Part shown: positions 49,702 through 58,708 of the stretch, piece after piece
How the letters are laid out: every line of letters starts with the position of its first letter
Numbering within the stretch: position 1 is the stretch's first letter
Origin: UBA1413 sp964650525
GTDB lineage: Bacteria > Bacteroidota > Bacteroidia > Bacteroidales > Prolixibacteraceae
Length of the DNA stretch: 64,000 nt
Direction: 5' to 3'
NCBI GenBank assembly: GCA_964650525.1
Contig: CAZYUA010000011.1
Coordinates: forward strand, 46,440-110,439
Translations under genes and position numbers: made by a program
The notes under the pieces: model-generated
What the model saw: the letters and a program-made list of their open reading frames with translations, nothing else
The model's database searches: none
What the model was told of the DNA's origin: nothing

Positions 49702-52049
49702 TTTACATCAATTGCGTTTACAGGACATGCTGTACGGCAGGCATCACAACGGATACATATTTCGCTGTTGATGCGGTGCTGCTCATGCGGGGTGAAAGGA
49801 ATGGCATCCACCGGACAAGCCTGAAAACAGAGGGTGCACCCAATGCACTTGTCATTTACAGAATAGGTGGTCAGTCCGGTACATTTCCCGGTGGGACAAA
49901 TGCCCAGCAGGTGGGCTTCATACTCCTCCCTGAAATACTTCAGGGTACTCAATACCGGGTTGGGGGCCGTTTTTCCCAGTCCGCAGAGACTCCCCTTTTG
50001 TGTCCAAAGAGCCAGTTTTTCGAGTTCCTCGAGCTCCTTCTTCCCAGATTTTCCGTGGGTCAGGTTTTCCAGAATGTCCAGCATCCGGCGGGTTCCAATT
50101 CTGCAGAAGGTACATTTCCCGCACGATTCATGCTGGGTAAAAGCCAGGAAAAACCGGGCCATGTCTACCATGCAGTCGGTATCATCCAGTGCGACCAATC
50201 CTCCTGAGCCCATCATGGCTCCCATTTTGTTCAGCGATTCGTAGTCGATAGGAGTTTCGGCCAGAGCCGCCGGGATACAACCGCCGGAAGGGCCTCCTAT
50301 CTGGACGGCTTTGAACTGCCGGCCGTTGGCGATGCCCCCTCCGATGTCATATATTACCTGCCGGATGGTTGTCCCCATGGGAACCTCAATCAGTCCTCCC
50401 CTGACCACCTTTCCGGCCAGCGCAAAGACCTTGGTGCCTTTGCTGTGTTCAGTACCGATGGCACTGAACCTGTCAGCACCTTCACGGATAATATAGGATA
50501 TCTGTGCCAGGGTCTCCACATTGTTCACCAGCGTAGGCTGTCCCAAATATCCTTTATCAGCAGGAAAGGGAGGACGGATATGGGGGAAACCACGCTTCCC
50601 CTGCAAGGACTCTATAAGGGCGGTCTCCTCGCCACAGACAAATGCTCCGGCCCCCTCGTAAATCCTCACATGAAAACTGAACTCCGATCCCAGGATCCGA
50701 TCGCCCAGCAGGTTGTTTTCGATACAAATGCGAAGGGCTTCCCGGATTCTGCGGACAGCCAGCGGGTATTCAGCACGGATGTAAAAATAACCCTCCGAAG
50801 CTCCGGTGGCATAAGCACTGATGGTCATGCCTTCGATAACCCGGTAAGGATAAGATTCCAGCAACATCCGGTCCATGAAGGCCCCCGGATCGCCTTCATC
50901 GCCATTGCAAATCACATATTTAGTGGCAGCCTGGTGCCGGGCTACCAGTTCCCATTTCAGTCCTGTCGGGAACCCAGCACCTCCCCGCCCCCGGATATGA
51001 CTTTTTTTAACCTCGGCGATGACCTCCCCGGGGGTCATCCGGAGCAATACCCTGTTCAGAGCAGTAAAACCTCCCCTTTTCCGGTAATCCTCCAGGTCGA
51101 GGGGGTTAATCATTCCCCTGAATTCAGTGGCTATGGGTATCTGCTTGCCCAGGAATGAACTGACCGGTTTGTCGCGCACATCCAGCGCATACCGCTCAAC
51201 GCCCTCCCACTTGGCATCGGTCTGGATATATTCTGCTGTATCCAGGACCAGGGTTTTCAACCTTGTCAGCAAACCGGATGATTTGAAATGACGGTTTACT
51301 ATATCCCTGACATCTTCCGGTTTCACCCTGGAGTAGAGCACGGTTTCCCCCACTGCGGGTACGATTTCCACCAGGGGTACCTGGTGGCACATGCCCACAC
51401 AACCTACATGTTTCAACCTCACCGGTAACCGGTTGTCGTTTACCACCTGCTCGACCGCTTTGCGTATTTCATCGCTTCCGCTGGCCACACAGCAGGACCC
51501 CAGGCCTATACGGATCTCTCCTTTCATTTCTGTTCCGTCTGCCTTGCGGAACTGCCGTTCAGGTTTTTTACCTGACTGTGCCTCGAAATCGGCAATGATG
51601 GCATCCACCTGGCCTGTGGCCACATGCCCATAGGTTATCTGGTCAATCTGGACCACCGGTGCCAGGGTACAGCATCCCAGGCAACTTACTTTTTCGAGGG
51701 AATAGGTCCCCTCCGCATTGGTATGCTGCCCTGACTGTAACTTGAACTTTCGCATGAAGGCATCGTGGACCTGGGCAGACCCCTTCACATGACAGGCCGT
51801 TCCGACACATACTCTGACCGTATGCCTGCCGGAAGGTGTCAACCTGAACTGGGAATAAAAACTGGCAACCCCAGTAATGTCGGCTGCTGTCATCTCGCTA
51901 TGCTCACTGACATAACGCAACGCATCGCCGGGAAGGAAATGAAACTCCTTCTGAATAGCCTGTAATACCGGGATCAGCGAGGTTTTCTCCCTGCCTTTTT
52001 CGAACAGGATCTCATCGACTTTATTGTATTCTTCCCTGGTGAAAGCCAT
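49698..52049 (-). CDS. NuoE-NuoF fusion, NADH-oxidising Fe-S flavoprotein (HndA/HndC-like)
   Basis: 783 aa. Residues 1-160 are NuoE/HndA-like with a 2Fe-2S site (C81, C86, C123, C127). About 175-255 is a second thioredoxin-like 2Fe-2S domain (CC at 186-187, C217, C221). About 290-650 is NuoF-like with FMN/NADH motifs GRGGAGFPTGLKW, NGDEGDPGAFMDR, YEGAGAFVCGEETAL. Then the N3-type cluster (ESCGKCTFCRIGT ... GSLCGLG) and two ferredoxin 4Fe-4S motifs at the C-terminus (CIGCTLCFQACP, CIRCDACRTACP). This is the layout of NADH-dependent hydrogenase or formate-dehydrogenase diaphorase subunits, here without a hydrogenase. It likely oxidises NADH (or does NADH-ferredoxin bifurcation) for the operon. 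Confidence 0.92.
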   Translation of the reverse strand: MAFTREEYNKVDEILFEKGREKTSLIPVLQAIQKEFHFLPGDALRYVSEHSEMTAADITGVASFYSQFRLTPSGRHTVRVCVGTACHVKGSAQVHDAFMRKFKLQSGQHTNAEGTYSLEKVSCLGCCTLAPVVQIDQITYGHVATGQVDAIIADFEAQSGKKPERQFRKADGTEMKGEIRIGLGSCCVASGSDEIRKAVEQVVNDNRLPVRLKHVGCVGMCHQVPLVEIVPAVGETVLYSRVKPEDVRDIVNRHFKSSGLLTRLKTLVLDTAEYIQTDAKWEGVERYALDVRDKPVSSFLGKQIPIATEFRGMINPLDLEDYRKRGGFTALNRVLLRMTPGEVIAEVKKSHIRGRGGAGFPTGLKWELVARHQAATKYVICNGDEGDPGAFMDRMLLESYPYRVIEGMTISAYATGASEGYFYIRAEYPLAVRRIREALRICIENNLLGDRILGSEFSFHVRIYEGAGAFVCGEETALIESLQGKRGFPHIRPPFPADKGYLGQPTLVNNVETLAQISYIIREGADRFSAIGTEHSKGTKVFALAGKVVRGGLIEVPMGTTIRQVIYDIGGGIANGRQFKAVQIGGPSGGCIPAALAETPIDYESLNKMGAMMGSGGLVALDDTDCMVDMARFFLAFTQHESCGKCTFCRIGTRRMLDILENLTHGKSGKKELEELEKLALWTQKGSLCGLGKTAPNPVLSTLKYFREEYEAHLLGICPTGKCTGLTTYSVNDKCIGCTLCFQACPVDAIPFTPHEQHRINSEICIRCDACRTACPVNAIDVK

Positions 52050-52081
52050 TCAACTCATTTTGTATTAAGAATTCATCCTGG

Positions 52082-53893
52082 TTATTGGCCGATACACCAG
52101 AGGGTTCCGGCGGTTCTGACATACATCCGCCCGTTGGCAAAGGCAGGGGTAGAAGTAACCTTTGTTCCCAGATTGGCCTCGGAGAGCAGGGTTTTTTCCC
52201 TGCTGAGGGCGAAGACCGAAAGATGCCCTCCGGTATCAAAGAGGAATAGTTTTCCGTCGGTAATCACCGGAGAGGAATAATAACCCACTCCGCCGTCGTG
52301 TTCCCAGAGTTTCACTCCTGTCAGGGCCTCATAGCAGGCCAGAACACCATAACTGGTAGCCACAAACAGGAGCCCTGAGGAAACCACCGGACTGGCGACT
52401 TCGGGGAGATACTCATCCTGTTCCCAGACAATACGGCCGTCGGCAGGATCAATGGCTGCCAGCCTTGCATATTCATTGGCGGCAAAAACCAATCCTTCGC
52501 CAAAGGCCGGAGAGGGTCCCACCTCCCCCATCATAGCTTCTACCGCCCATATCTGACGGCCTGTGGCAGCATCGTACCCTGCCACCAGGGGATCGGCCGA
52601 AAGGATCACCTGGTAGTTGCCTCCCACACGGGCCAGAATGGGACTGGCCCAGGAGACCTTGACATTGCGGCTGGTTTCCCAGGCTGTCTGCCCCGACGTA
52701 GTGGTCAAAGCCATCAGTTTCCTGCTTTGGTTGGTGTCGTACTGGATATATAACAGATTCTTCCATACCAGCAATGAGGAGGAATGGCCGTAATGGTTGT
52801 CGGGAACTCCCAGATTCCGCGCCCACATACGGGTTCCGTTCATATCGAGGGCGATAATGTCGCCGTTGCCAAAAAGGGCATACACCCGGATACCGTCGGT
52901 GGTTACCGAAGGAGCTGCCAGCCCTGTGTCGTCGGTGGTTTTCGGAGAGGTTGCCGGGCTTCCCGGGATTTGGTCAACAGGGGCACTCCAAAGAAGCTTA
53001 CCTCCATAACGGTCAAAACAATATACCTCCCGTTTCTGGGCGCTGGCACCCGAAACAAACAATTTATCGCCCCATATTACCGGGGAATTATACCCAGGCA
53101 GTGGCACAGCAACCTTCCAGCGAATATTTTTCCCTGATGGGCCATCAAAATCGACGGGAATGTTGGTAAATCCGGAAACACCGTTTCCGAACGGCCCCCT
53201 GAATGAAGGATAATTGGCCCTGACCAGGGAAGCATCCGGAGGGGAAGCTTCAGCCGGACTGGACACCGAATCGGCAGGCGATGTTGCAGCCATTTGAAGC
53301 GAAGCCGTATCGGCAGAAGCCGGGGTGTCGGCAGGAATTGATTCCGGAACAGCACCCACATCTATTACCTCTACCGACGGATCTGTGGCCACCGCGGACA
53401 CCGGTTCATCCTCCCCCCCGAATGAATCCAGGTAATTGTCGGTTGCAAGCGAAGCAGCCAGAGCCCCCAGCAACAGTACAACACCTGTCACCAGAATTCC
53501 CCTTCGAGCATAGCGTCTGCCTTTCAACTCATCCGAAGCCTCCTGTCCGGGTATCGAAATAGCCGATGTCAGGGTGTGCCTCATTCGCACGGCAAGCACA
53601 AAAAGGAGTGCTCCGAAAAGTAGCAGATGACTGCCGGTCCGTACTTGCCACCGACTGGTAAAATAGGCCTTACGCGCCAGCAGATCCAGGCTCCTGATAT
53701 CCTGTTTCAAGGACTCATCCCCGGGAGACTCCGAAAGCCTCTGAATAAGCTGCTGCAGGGATTTGGATTCCAGCGGATCATACTTGCGGATCTGCCAGAA
53801 ATTGAGCAGCAAAAGAAGTGCAACGATCAGGCAAAAAATGCCGGTAACCGTTTCAGTATACTGCCAAATTTTCAATTGGTTATCCTTGGTCAT
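52082..53893 (-). CDS. Membrane-anchored PQQ-like beta-propeller protein
   Basis: 603 aa from ATG 53893. Three hydrophobic segments near the N-terminus (about 18-35, 90-108, 127-147), then a Pro/Ala/Ser-rich linker (about 160-240) and a propeller (about 245-603) with blades such as NGDIIALDMNGTRMW, TGRQIWAVEAM, DGRIVWEQDEY, TGVKLWEHDGG. The domain order suggests the propeller hangs into the periplasm on a flexible tether. It sits between the NapH-like and NuoEF-like genes, so it may dock with the electron-transfer proteins. Confidence 0.87.
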   Translation of the reverse strand: MTKDNQLKIWQYTETVTGIFCLIVALLLLLNFWQIRKYDPLESKSLQQLIQRLSESPGDESLKQDIRSLDLLARKAYFTSRWQVRTGSHLLLFGALLFVLAVRMRHTLTSAISIPGQEASDELKGRRYARRGILVTGVVLLLGALAASLATDNYLDSFGGEDEPVSAVATDPSVEVIDVGAVPESIPADTPASADTASLQMAATSPADSVSSPAEASPPDASLVRANYPSFRGPFGNGVSGFTNIPVDFDGPSGKNIRWKVAVPLPGYNSPVIWGDKLFVSGASAQKREVYCFDRYGGKLLWSAPVDQIPGSPATSPKTTDDTGLAAPSVTTDGIRVYALFGNGDIIALDMNGTRMWARNLGVPDNHYGHSSSLLVWKNLLYIQYDTNQSRKLMALTTTSGQTAWETSRNVKVSWASPILARVGGNYQVILSADPLVAGYDAATGRQIWAVEAMMGEVGPSPAFGEGLVFAANEYARLAAIDPADGRIVWEQDEYLPEVASPVVSSGLLFVATSYGVLACYEALTGVKLWEHDGGVGYYSSPVITDGKLFLFDTGGHLSVFALSREKTLLSEANLGTKVTSTPAFANGRMYVRTAGTLWCIGQ

Positions 53894-53915
53894 AGCCGAA
53901 AATTCGTTGGTGGGT

Positions 53916-55181
53916 TTATTCCTTTTTAACCGGGCAATAGTCCATACATCGTCCGCAACTGAAGCAATCACCCCGGTTGGGTTGATAATCTGTATTTCTT
54001 CTGAATATCAACTGATTAAGAAGCATCAACCCTATAACAAGGCCAAGGAAGGCACCGGCAACGGTCGATCCGGTGCGGAATTTCCCGCGGATAGTCTTGG
54101 CTTCTTCCACCAGTACTTCCATGGTTTTTCCTGAACTAAGGAAGGTCTGGACATCGAGGTTTGAAGCATCGTTTTTCACCTCGGGCCGGGCGATCAGCAA
54201 TTCAGCCAGGTACACATCGGGGTGGGCCCGTGCCAGCCAACCATGGACCTGATAGCCGGCAAAACCACCTGCTGCCATCCACACAGGAATCAGCACGGCA
54301 AGGAGCAAAAAATGGCGGGTTTCGTTGCGGGAGCTTTTGATAACTTTAGGATCGGTGGGGTGATCAATGGCATCAAAAGGACAGGAGGTCGTACACAGTT
54401 TGCATCCTATACATTGGGCAGGGGTGATGGTCATATGCCAGCGGGAAACTTTGGAAGCCCACCGGAGTAAAACCCCGTAAGGACAAACAAAGCGGCAATA
54501 GGGCCGTCCTACAAAAATCCCCATGATCAGGAAGGCGGCCCCCAGGATGATCATCATGTAGGGTGCATTCAACCGATAGATCCCCACAAAGGGATCGTAC
54601 CGGCAGATGATGAAATCGGTGCCGGTAGCAGCAAATAAGAGGGCAAGGGCAAGGTAGACATAGGGTATTAAACCAAGGGTTTTCCTGAGCCAGGGGGCAA
54701 CGGTGATATTCTTAACGACTACAAGGTCCTGGATGACGCCAAGGGGGCAGGCAGCAGCACAAAATACCCTCCCGAAGAAAAGGCTGAATACCAAAGGCAA
54801 AACGAAAAACAACAAAACAGAAACAGGTATGGCATATCCGGAATCAGAGAGAGCCAGAGCCACATTCTGGAGCGATCCCACGCTGCAGATACAGCCGTCG
54901 CGGTAAAAACCAAAATAGACGAGGGAAAAAAGTGAAAGCCAGACAATCCCATGCCTTGATCTTTTCGCCAGAACCGACCAGGTTGCCAAAGACAACACCA
55001 GAAGAAGAACAGCAACATCCAGGTACTCCAGGGCTACCAGTCTGGGAGCAGGGGTTTCGGGGTCGGGCTGGACATATCCCGACTCAAATTCCGGTTTGGG
55101 AAACCGCTGTTGCTGGGAGGCCCCGTCAAGCGACCACAACAGGCAGGTAAAAATCAGGAGTATCGTTATCAATCTGGGCAT
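53916..55181 (-). CDS. NapH/CcoG-like membrane 4Fe-4S polyferredoxin
   Basis: 421 aa integral membrane protein with an N-terminal signal or anchor and about six helices. Two conserved cytoplasm-side patterns of this family are present, FCAAACPLGVIQD and YCRFVCPYGVLL (Cx3CP), followed by two ferredoxin-type sites, CIGCKLCTTSCPFDA and at the C-terminus CFSCGRCMDYCPV. NapH/NosR-type proteins carry electrons between quinol or cytoplasmic donors and periplasmic Fe-S partners. The gene is 11 nt after the exported polyferredoxin gene, its probable partner. Confidence 0.9.
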   Translation of the reverse strand: MPRLITILLIFTCLLWSLDGASQQQRFPKPEFESGYVQPDPETPAPRLVALEYLDVAVLLLVLSLATWSVLAKRSRHGIVWLSLFSLVYFGFYRDGCICSVGSLQNVALALSDSGYAIPVSVLLFFVLPLVFSLFFGRVFCAAACPLGVIQDLVVVKNITVAPWLRKTLGLIPYVYLALALLFAATGTDFIICRYDPFVGIYRLNAPYMMIILGAAFLIMGIFVGRPYCRFVCPYGVLLRWASKVSRWHMTITPAQCIGCKLCTTSCPFDAIDHPTDPKVIKSSRNETRHFLLLAVLIPVWMAAGGFAGYQVHGWLARAHPDVYLAELLIARPEVKNDASNLDVQTFLSSGKTMEVLVEEAKTIRGKFRTGSTVAGAFLGLVIGLMLLNQLIFRRNTDYQPNRGDCFSCGRCMDYCPVKKE

Positions 55182-55192
55182 TTTGAATCTCC

Positions 55193-55765
55193 TTATCCGT
55201 TATCATTTGTAAAACTTCCCTTTACCCGGTAAGCATCAGAAGCTTTGACCCTCTGAATGGCCTCACTCGGACAAACCCGGGCAATGGCACACTGGTTGCA
55301 GTTTTTGCACAGGTCGTGCATGATTTGCAGATGCAGGGAGCCGTTTCCAAAGGAAGAACATCCTTTGACACACTTGGCGCAACCGACACACAGATCTTCA
55401 ACGATAACGTATTCAAAATAGGGTTCCTCGATATACCGCCGGATAATGGCAGAAGTGGGACACAACTGGTTTTCGGCGCCGGTGTTCAGGTCGGAGGTCC
55501 CGGGAAGGAAATACCCACCGCAGAGGTCACAATAACCGCAGAGGTCGTAGGCATGGACACATTTAACCGCTGAAGGAGAAAGAACACAGTCGGTGGCGCA
55601 CCGGCCGCACTGGGTACACTTAAAAGGATCGATCTGCCAGACCCATTTATCCCTGGTCATTCCCGAAGTTGCCAGGCCGGCAATGCCACCCAGCGCCAGG
55701 GCCAGAGAGAGCCTCCCGCCACTCCGGATAAATTCCCTGCGGGTCTTAACCTTTTCGTTTTCCAT
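55193..55765 (-). CDS. Exported (Tat-like) polyferredoxin
   Basis: 190 aa. Leader KTRREFIRSGGRLSLALALGG resembles a twin-arginine signal, suggesting export with its clusters folded. Cys-rich body: CTQCGRCATDC (50-60), CGYCDLC (76-82), CVGCAKCVKGC (126-136), CKNCNQC...CP (153-166), so up to four 4Fe-4S clusters. It matches NapG/NosR-type periplasmic ferredoxins. Its ATG lies 20 nt inside the preceding 71-aa gene, and the NapH-like gene follows. Confidence 0.88.
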   Translation of the reverse strand: MENEKVKTRREFIRSGGRLSLALALGGIAGLATSGMTRDKWVWQIDPFKCTQCGRCATDCVLSPSAVKCVHAYDLCGYCDLCGGYFLPGTSDLNTGAENQLCPTSAIIRRYIEEPYFEYVIVEDLCVGCAKCVKGCSSFGNGSLHLQIMHDLCKNCNQCAIARVCPSEAIQRVKASDAYRVKGSFTNDNG

Positions 55766-55961
55766 GCTTTTTCAACTTATCATCCCATACACGACCGCAC
55801 CCCACGCGCTGGCTGCATCGCTCACAAGCCAACTTACCACTACAACCACGCCGGCTCCCGATCTTGTCTGTCAGAGCCAGATAGCCCGTCATTGCGGCCA
55901 GGCTTCCTAACAAGACCAGCCGGCTGCCCTGCTGAATAAATCTTCTTCTCTGCATACTCAT
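55746..55961 (-). CDS. 71-aa Tat-like leader protein with a compact Cys4 motif
   Basis: Not recognised. Begins MSMQRRRFIQQGSRLVLLG, a twin-arginine-like motif and a hydrophobic stretch (LVLLGSLAAMTGYLAL). The remaining 35 residues hold only four Cys in the spacing C40-x5-C46-x2-C49-x5-C55 and a very basic tail (KLKKHGKRKG). It may bind one Fe-S cluster or another metal. Translation is tightly coupled to both neighbours (ATGA start, 20-nt overlap at the end), which argues that it is real and belongs to the chain. Confidence 0.7.
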   Translation of the reverse strand: MSMQRRRFIQQGSRLVLLGSLAAMTGYLALTDKIGSRRGCSGKLACERCSQRVGCGRVWDDKLKKHGKRKG

Positions 55962-56917
55962 TTCCTTTCAAAGACACGGATCATCCTTCTCTCCGGATCA
56001 AGGGCATAAACCCTTCCCTGTTCGTCGCAAGCAACATCAGGGGCATGGCCTCCCTGAGTAAACAGGGATGAAGGAGCCACCACACCAACCAACTCTCCCG
56101 ACGGTTTGTATTCTTTGATTCGGATAATCCCTTTTTCGCTGGTAATAAAATTTCCATTTGGAAGGAAAGTAAAATGGGCAGGATTGCAGCACCCGCTAAA
56201 GCCTTTGATATCATTAGCCGCATTTTTCCACCAACCCCTCAGTTGCCCCTCCGGGGAGTAATTCTCAAGGGTATGCTTACCCGGGTTGGCTACCCACAAT
56301 TCACCGAACATATTCAGAGCAAGATCGAAACAGGGACTGGGAATTATAAACCCGTGATTCCCATCGTTACCGGACAGGCCATCGAATTCCAGCTGTTTGG
56401 TGCCGCCGGCATCCAGCCGGTAAACCACCCGTTTACCGGCATCGGCCGCAAAGACGTATTCTCCTGATGCATCAACCGATGTAAGAATGGTCTCGACGTC
56501 AAAACCGTCTGAAAGTGAAAGGACGTTAGCTGCTGAGTCCAGGACGGCCAAAAGCCCTGCTGCCCCAAGGTAGATCTTGCCGGTAGTTGCTTTTACGGAT
56601 AAGGGCTTACATTCCACCGGTTTGTTCAAAAGGAGATTTCCCCGCCTGTCCAGAACCAGGATTCTATCATCACCTGCAACATACAATTTGTCGCCCAGAC
56701 AGGAGATTCCGGTAAGACTTTGCAGGGGAAGGCGGAAGTTTCTGGTTTCGCGGTAAAGGATCATGTCAGGGTCTACCCTGTCAAGGACTTCCGATTCGAG
56801 TTTATAGGGGTTGTCGGGAAGTCTTTCGGGTCTTGTGGAGAGAAAATCGGTCACGATCACTCCAAGGATGACGACAGCGAGCAGTCCAAGAAACAGGGTA
56901 ACCTTTTTATTATTCAC
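55958..56917 (-). CDS. NHL-type six-bladed beta-propeller protein, membrane-anchored
   Basis: 319 aa with a GTG start at 56917 (no in-frame ATG before a TAA just upstream). One N-terminal transmembrane helix (VTLFLGLLAVVILGVIVTDFL), then propeller blades with patterns DKLYVAGDDRILVLDRRG, GELWVANPGKHTLENYSPEG and GRVYALDPERRMIRVFE. NHL folds usually bind proteins or nucleic acids; a periplasmic scaffold role is inferred. It is the first gene of the tight operon, after leader element copy A. Confidence 0.85.
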   Translation of the reverse strand: MNNKKVTLFLGLLAVVILGVIVTDFLSTRPERLPDNPYKLESEVLDRVDPDMILYRETRNFRLPLQSLTGISCLGDKLYVAGDDRILVLDRRGNLLLNKPVECKPLSVKATTGKIYLGAAGLLAVLDSAANVLSLSDGFDVETILTSVDASGEYVFAADAGKRVVYRLDAGGTKQLEFDGLSGNDGNHGFIIPSPCFDLALNMFGELWVANPGKHTLENYSPEGQLRGWWKNAANDIKGFSGCCNPAHFTFLPNGNFITSEKGIIRIKEYKPSGELVGVVAPSSLFTQGGHAPDVACDEQGRVYALDPERRMIRVFERK

Positions 56918-56949
56918 TCGTATATATTTATGTTAATATTCTGATATTC

Positions 56950-57087
56950 AATTATATGTAGCTGAATGGTTCATTCAGCTTTTCATTTCCGTGTACCTCG
57001 CATGGGAAATATATCCATCAACTTTTGTACCTGCGCACCGAAGTGCTTCGGCACACAAGTGTGGCGGGCTCGCCATGCTCGTTTCAT
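56950..57087 (-). repeat. Copy A of a dispersed leader element, before the electron-transfer operon
   Basis: Minus strand begins ATGAAACGAGCATGGCGA (57087-57070, identical to 34590-34607), then a cluster of small hairpins, TTCCCATGCGAG (57008-56997, shared with copy B) and ATGAAAAGC. It lies between the upstream PQQ-like gene and the first operon gene, in the same orientation relative to the downstream gene as copies B and C. Confidence 0.5.
57036..57075 (-). repeat. Three tandem short hairpins
   Basis: Within 40 nt, three self-complementary units follow each other: CCGAA-GTGC-TTCGG, CACAC-AA-GTGTG and GCG-GGCT-CGC (plus-strand reading). They directly follow the end of the upstream propeller gene and may act as a transcript end or a processing site. 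Confidence 0.5.
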
Positions 57088-57088
57088 A

Positions 57089-58516
57089 TTATTTTCTCAT
57101 ATTGATGCAAACCAGGGTTTTGGAATCTCTCAGTACAAAGTATCCATCGGCGGATGCCAGGGGGGCCCAGGCGTCGTATCCTTCTGGTATCACTGTGGCC
57201 TTGTCCAGTTCAGAATACCCTTCAAGCGAAGGTTTCAGGATGTAAAGGGTTCCGTTCTCATGCAACAGGAATATTTTCTGATCTGCCATAAAATAGGGTC
57301 CGAGGCCGAAGCGTTTATCGGAGCCGCTTGACCAGACCATTTTCCGGGGATCGGAGGGATTGACGCAGACCATTTGGTTTCTCAGGGCACCGCCATCTTT
57401 GGGAAGGACGGCAAAAAGATGACCATTCCACAACAGGGGGGTCTGTTGTTCAGAGGCCAGACCCTCGGATGGCTTATAGTGGTCCAGGGTTGTAACGGTA
57501 AATCGGTCGTTGTCCCTGGTAAGCCGGAGCATCATGCTGCCGGCACCATAACCGGCAGTAATAAAAATCCTGCCGTCGGGCATGCATACGGGAGAAGGGG
57601 CAACGACCGATTTATTCCAGTCGGAAGTCTCCCACAGGATTTCACCTTTGCGGGGACCCGAGGCTGCAATTCCTGCCATGCCGCCAACGGCACTGTACAC
57701 ATACATTTTTTCCCCTTCAAAGACATAAGGCATCACGGAGGAATGCGACATCTTCCAATTGCCCGGGTTGGGTGTTTCCCAAGTTTTACGGCCTGTGGCC
57801 AGGTCTACACCGATCATCAGGGCTTTTCCCCCGGTGGCAATGACAGCTTCGGTACCATCGATCAGAGGACACTGACCGGTATACCATAAGGGCACTTCCG
57901 ACTGGTATTCCTTTTCCACGTCGATACCCCACAGGAAGTTGCCGGTTGTACGTTCGAGGCACATCACATGACAGCGGGGGCCGATCGTCACGATGAAGCT
58001 GTCGGTGACTGCCGGCACCGTGCGTGACATGCCATGGTTTCGCTTGACACTGACTTTATATCCTCTGCGCCAGAGCTCTTTTCCTGAAGTCAGGGCAAAG
58101 CAACGCAAGAAATCGGCATGCTGATCCTCCATATAATCGAGGATATAAACCTGGCCACCAAAGATCGCTGCCCCTGAATGGCCTTCTCCCAGGGTAGCAG
58201 TCCAAACGATATCAGGGCCTGTAGGAGCGAATTGTTCTATCAGGGAAAAAGAGGAACGCGAGATATTGTCGAAACCGGCACCCCTGAATCTGGGCCAGTT
58301 TTCTGACAGGGGTGTGTACGCAGTTTCGAAGCGTTTAAAAAGGGAACCAATGATTACCGAATCGCCTGAGCCGGTGCTGCCACCCCGCTGATCCATACCG
58401 GGAAGCCGGAGATCCAGGTCCCTGCCCGGATCAGATAAAAGCCACCACAGCAGCCAGAAGGCAGACAAGATTGTCAAGCCCCCCAGTACGATTCTCGGTA
58501 TCCGGTTCTGATCCAT
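57089..58516 (-). CDS. Membrane-anchored PQQ-like beta-propeller protein
   Basis: 475 aa with one N-terminal helix (RIVLGGLTILSAFWLLWWLL), a short linker (DQRGGSTGSGDS) and a propeller beginning WPRFRGAGFDNIS. Blades show FALTSGKELWRRG, LERTTGNFLWGID, VDLATGRKTWETP, GPRKGEILWETS. No paired Cys typical of quinoprotein dehydrogenases. It precedes the tight operon by about 170 nt. Confidence 0.87.
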   Translation of the reverse strand: MDQNRIPRIVLGGLTILSAFWLLWWLLSDPGRDLDLRLPGMDQRGGSTGSGDSVIIGSLFKRFETAYTPLSENWPRFRGAGFDNISRSSFSLIEQFAPTGPDIVWTATLGEGHSGAAIFGGQVYILDYMEDQHADFLRCFALTSGKELWRRGYKVSVKRNHGMSRTVPAVTDSFIVTIGPRCHVMCLERTTGNFLWGIDVEKEYQSEVPLWYTGQCPLIDGTEAVIATGGKALMIGVDLATGRKTWETPNPGNWKMSHSSVMPYVFEGEKMYVYSAVGGMAGIAASGPRKGEILWETSDWNKSVVAPSPVCMPDGRIFITAGYGAGSMMLRLTRDNDRFTVTTLDHYKPSEGLASEQQTPLLWNGHLFAVLPKDGGALRNQMVCVNPSDPRKMVWSSGSDKRFGLGPYFMADQKIFLLHENGTLYILKPSLEGYSELDKATVIPEGYDAWAPLASADGYFVLRDSKTLVCINMRK

Positions 58517-58708
58517 TTTTCAATTCAGACTTTTTCCCAGTCTTCACGGTTCCTTCCTGCCCACCCCGGTACTTCAGAAAGCAATATCCGGCACTTACCT
58601 GCCCTGCAACTAAGGCAGGATTTGCAGATTAGAAGGAATCCCGTCACCTTCGGATAAGGCCACTACACACCAATCCAAAGACCTGCCGGATAAACGGGAT
58701 TGGGCTGT

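Noticed and set aside
48157..52049. NADH-dependent [FeFe]-hydrogenase or formate dehydrogenase
   Set aside because: No H-cluster motifs or molybdopterin subunit are present; only diaphorase-type modules.
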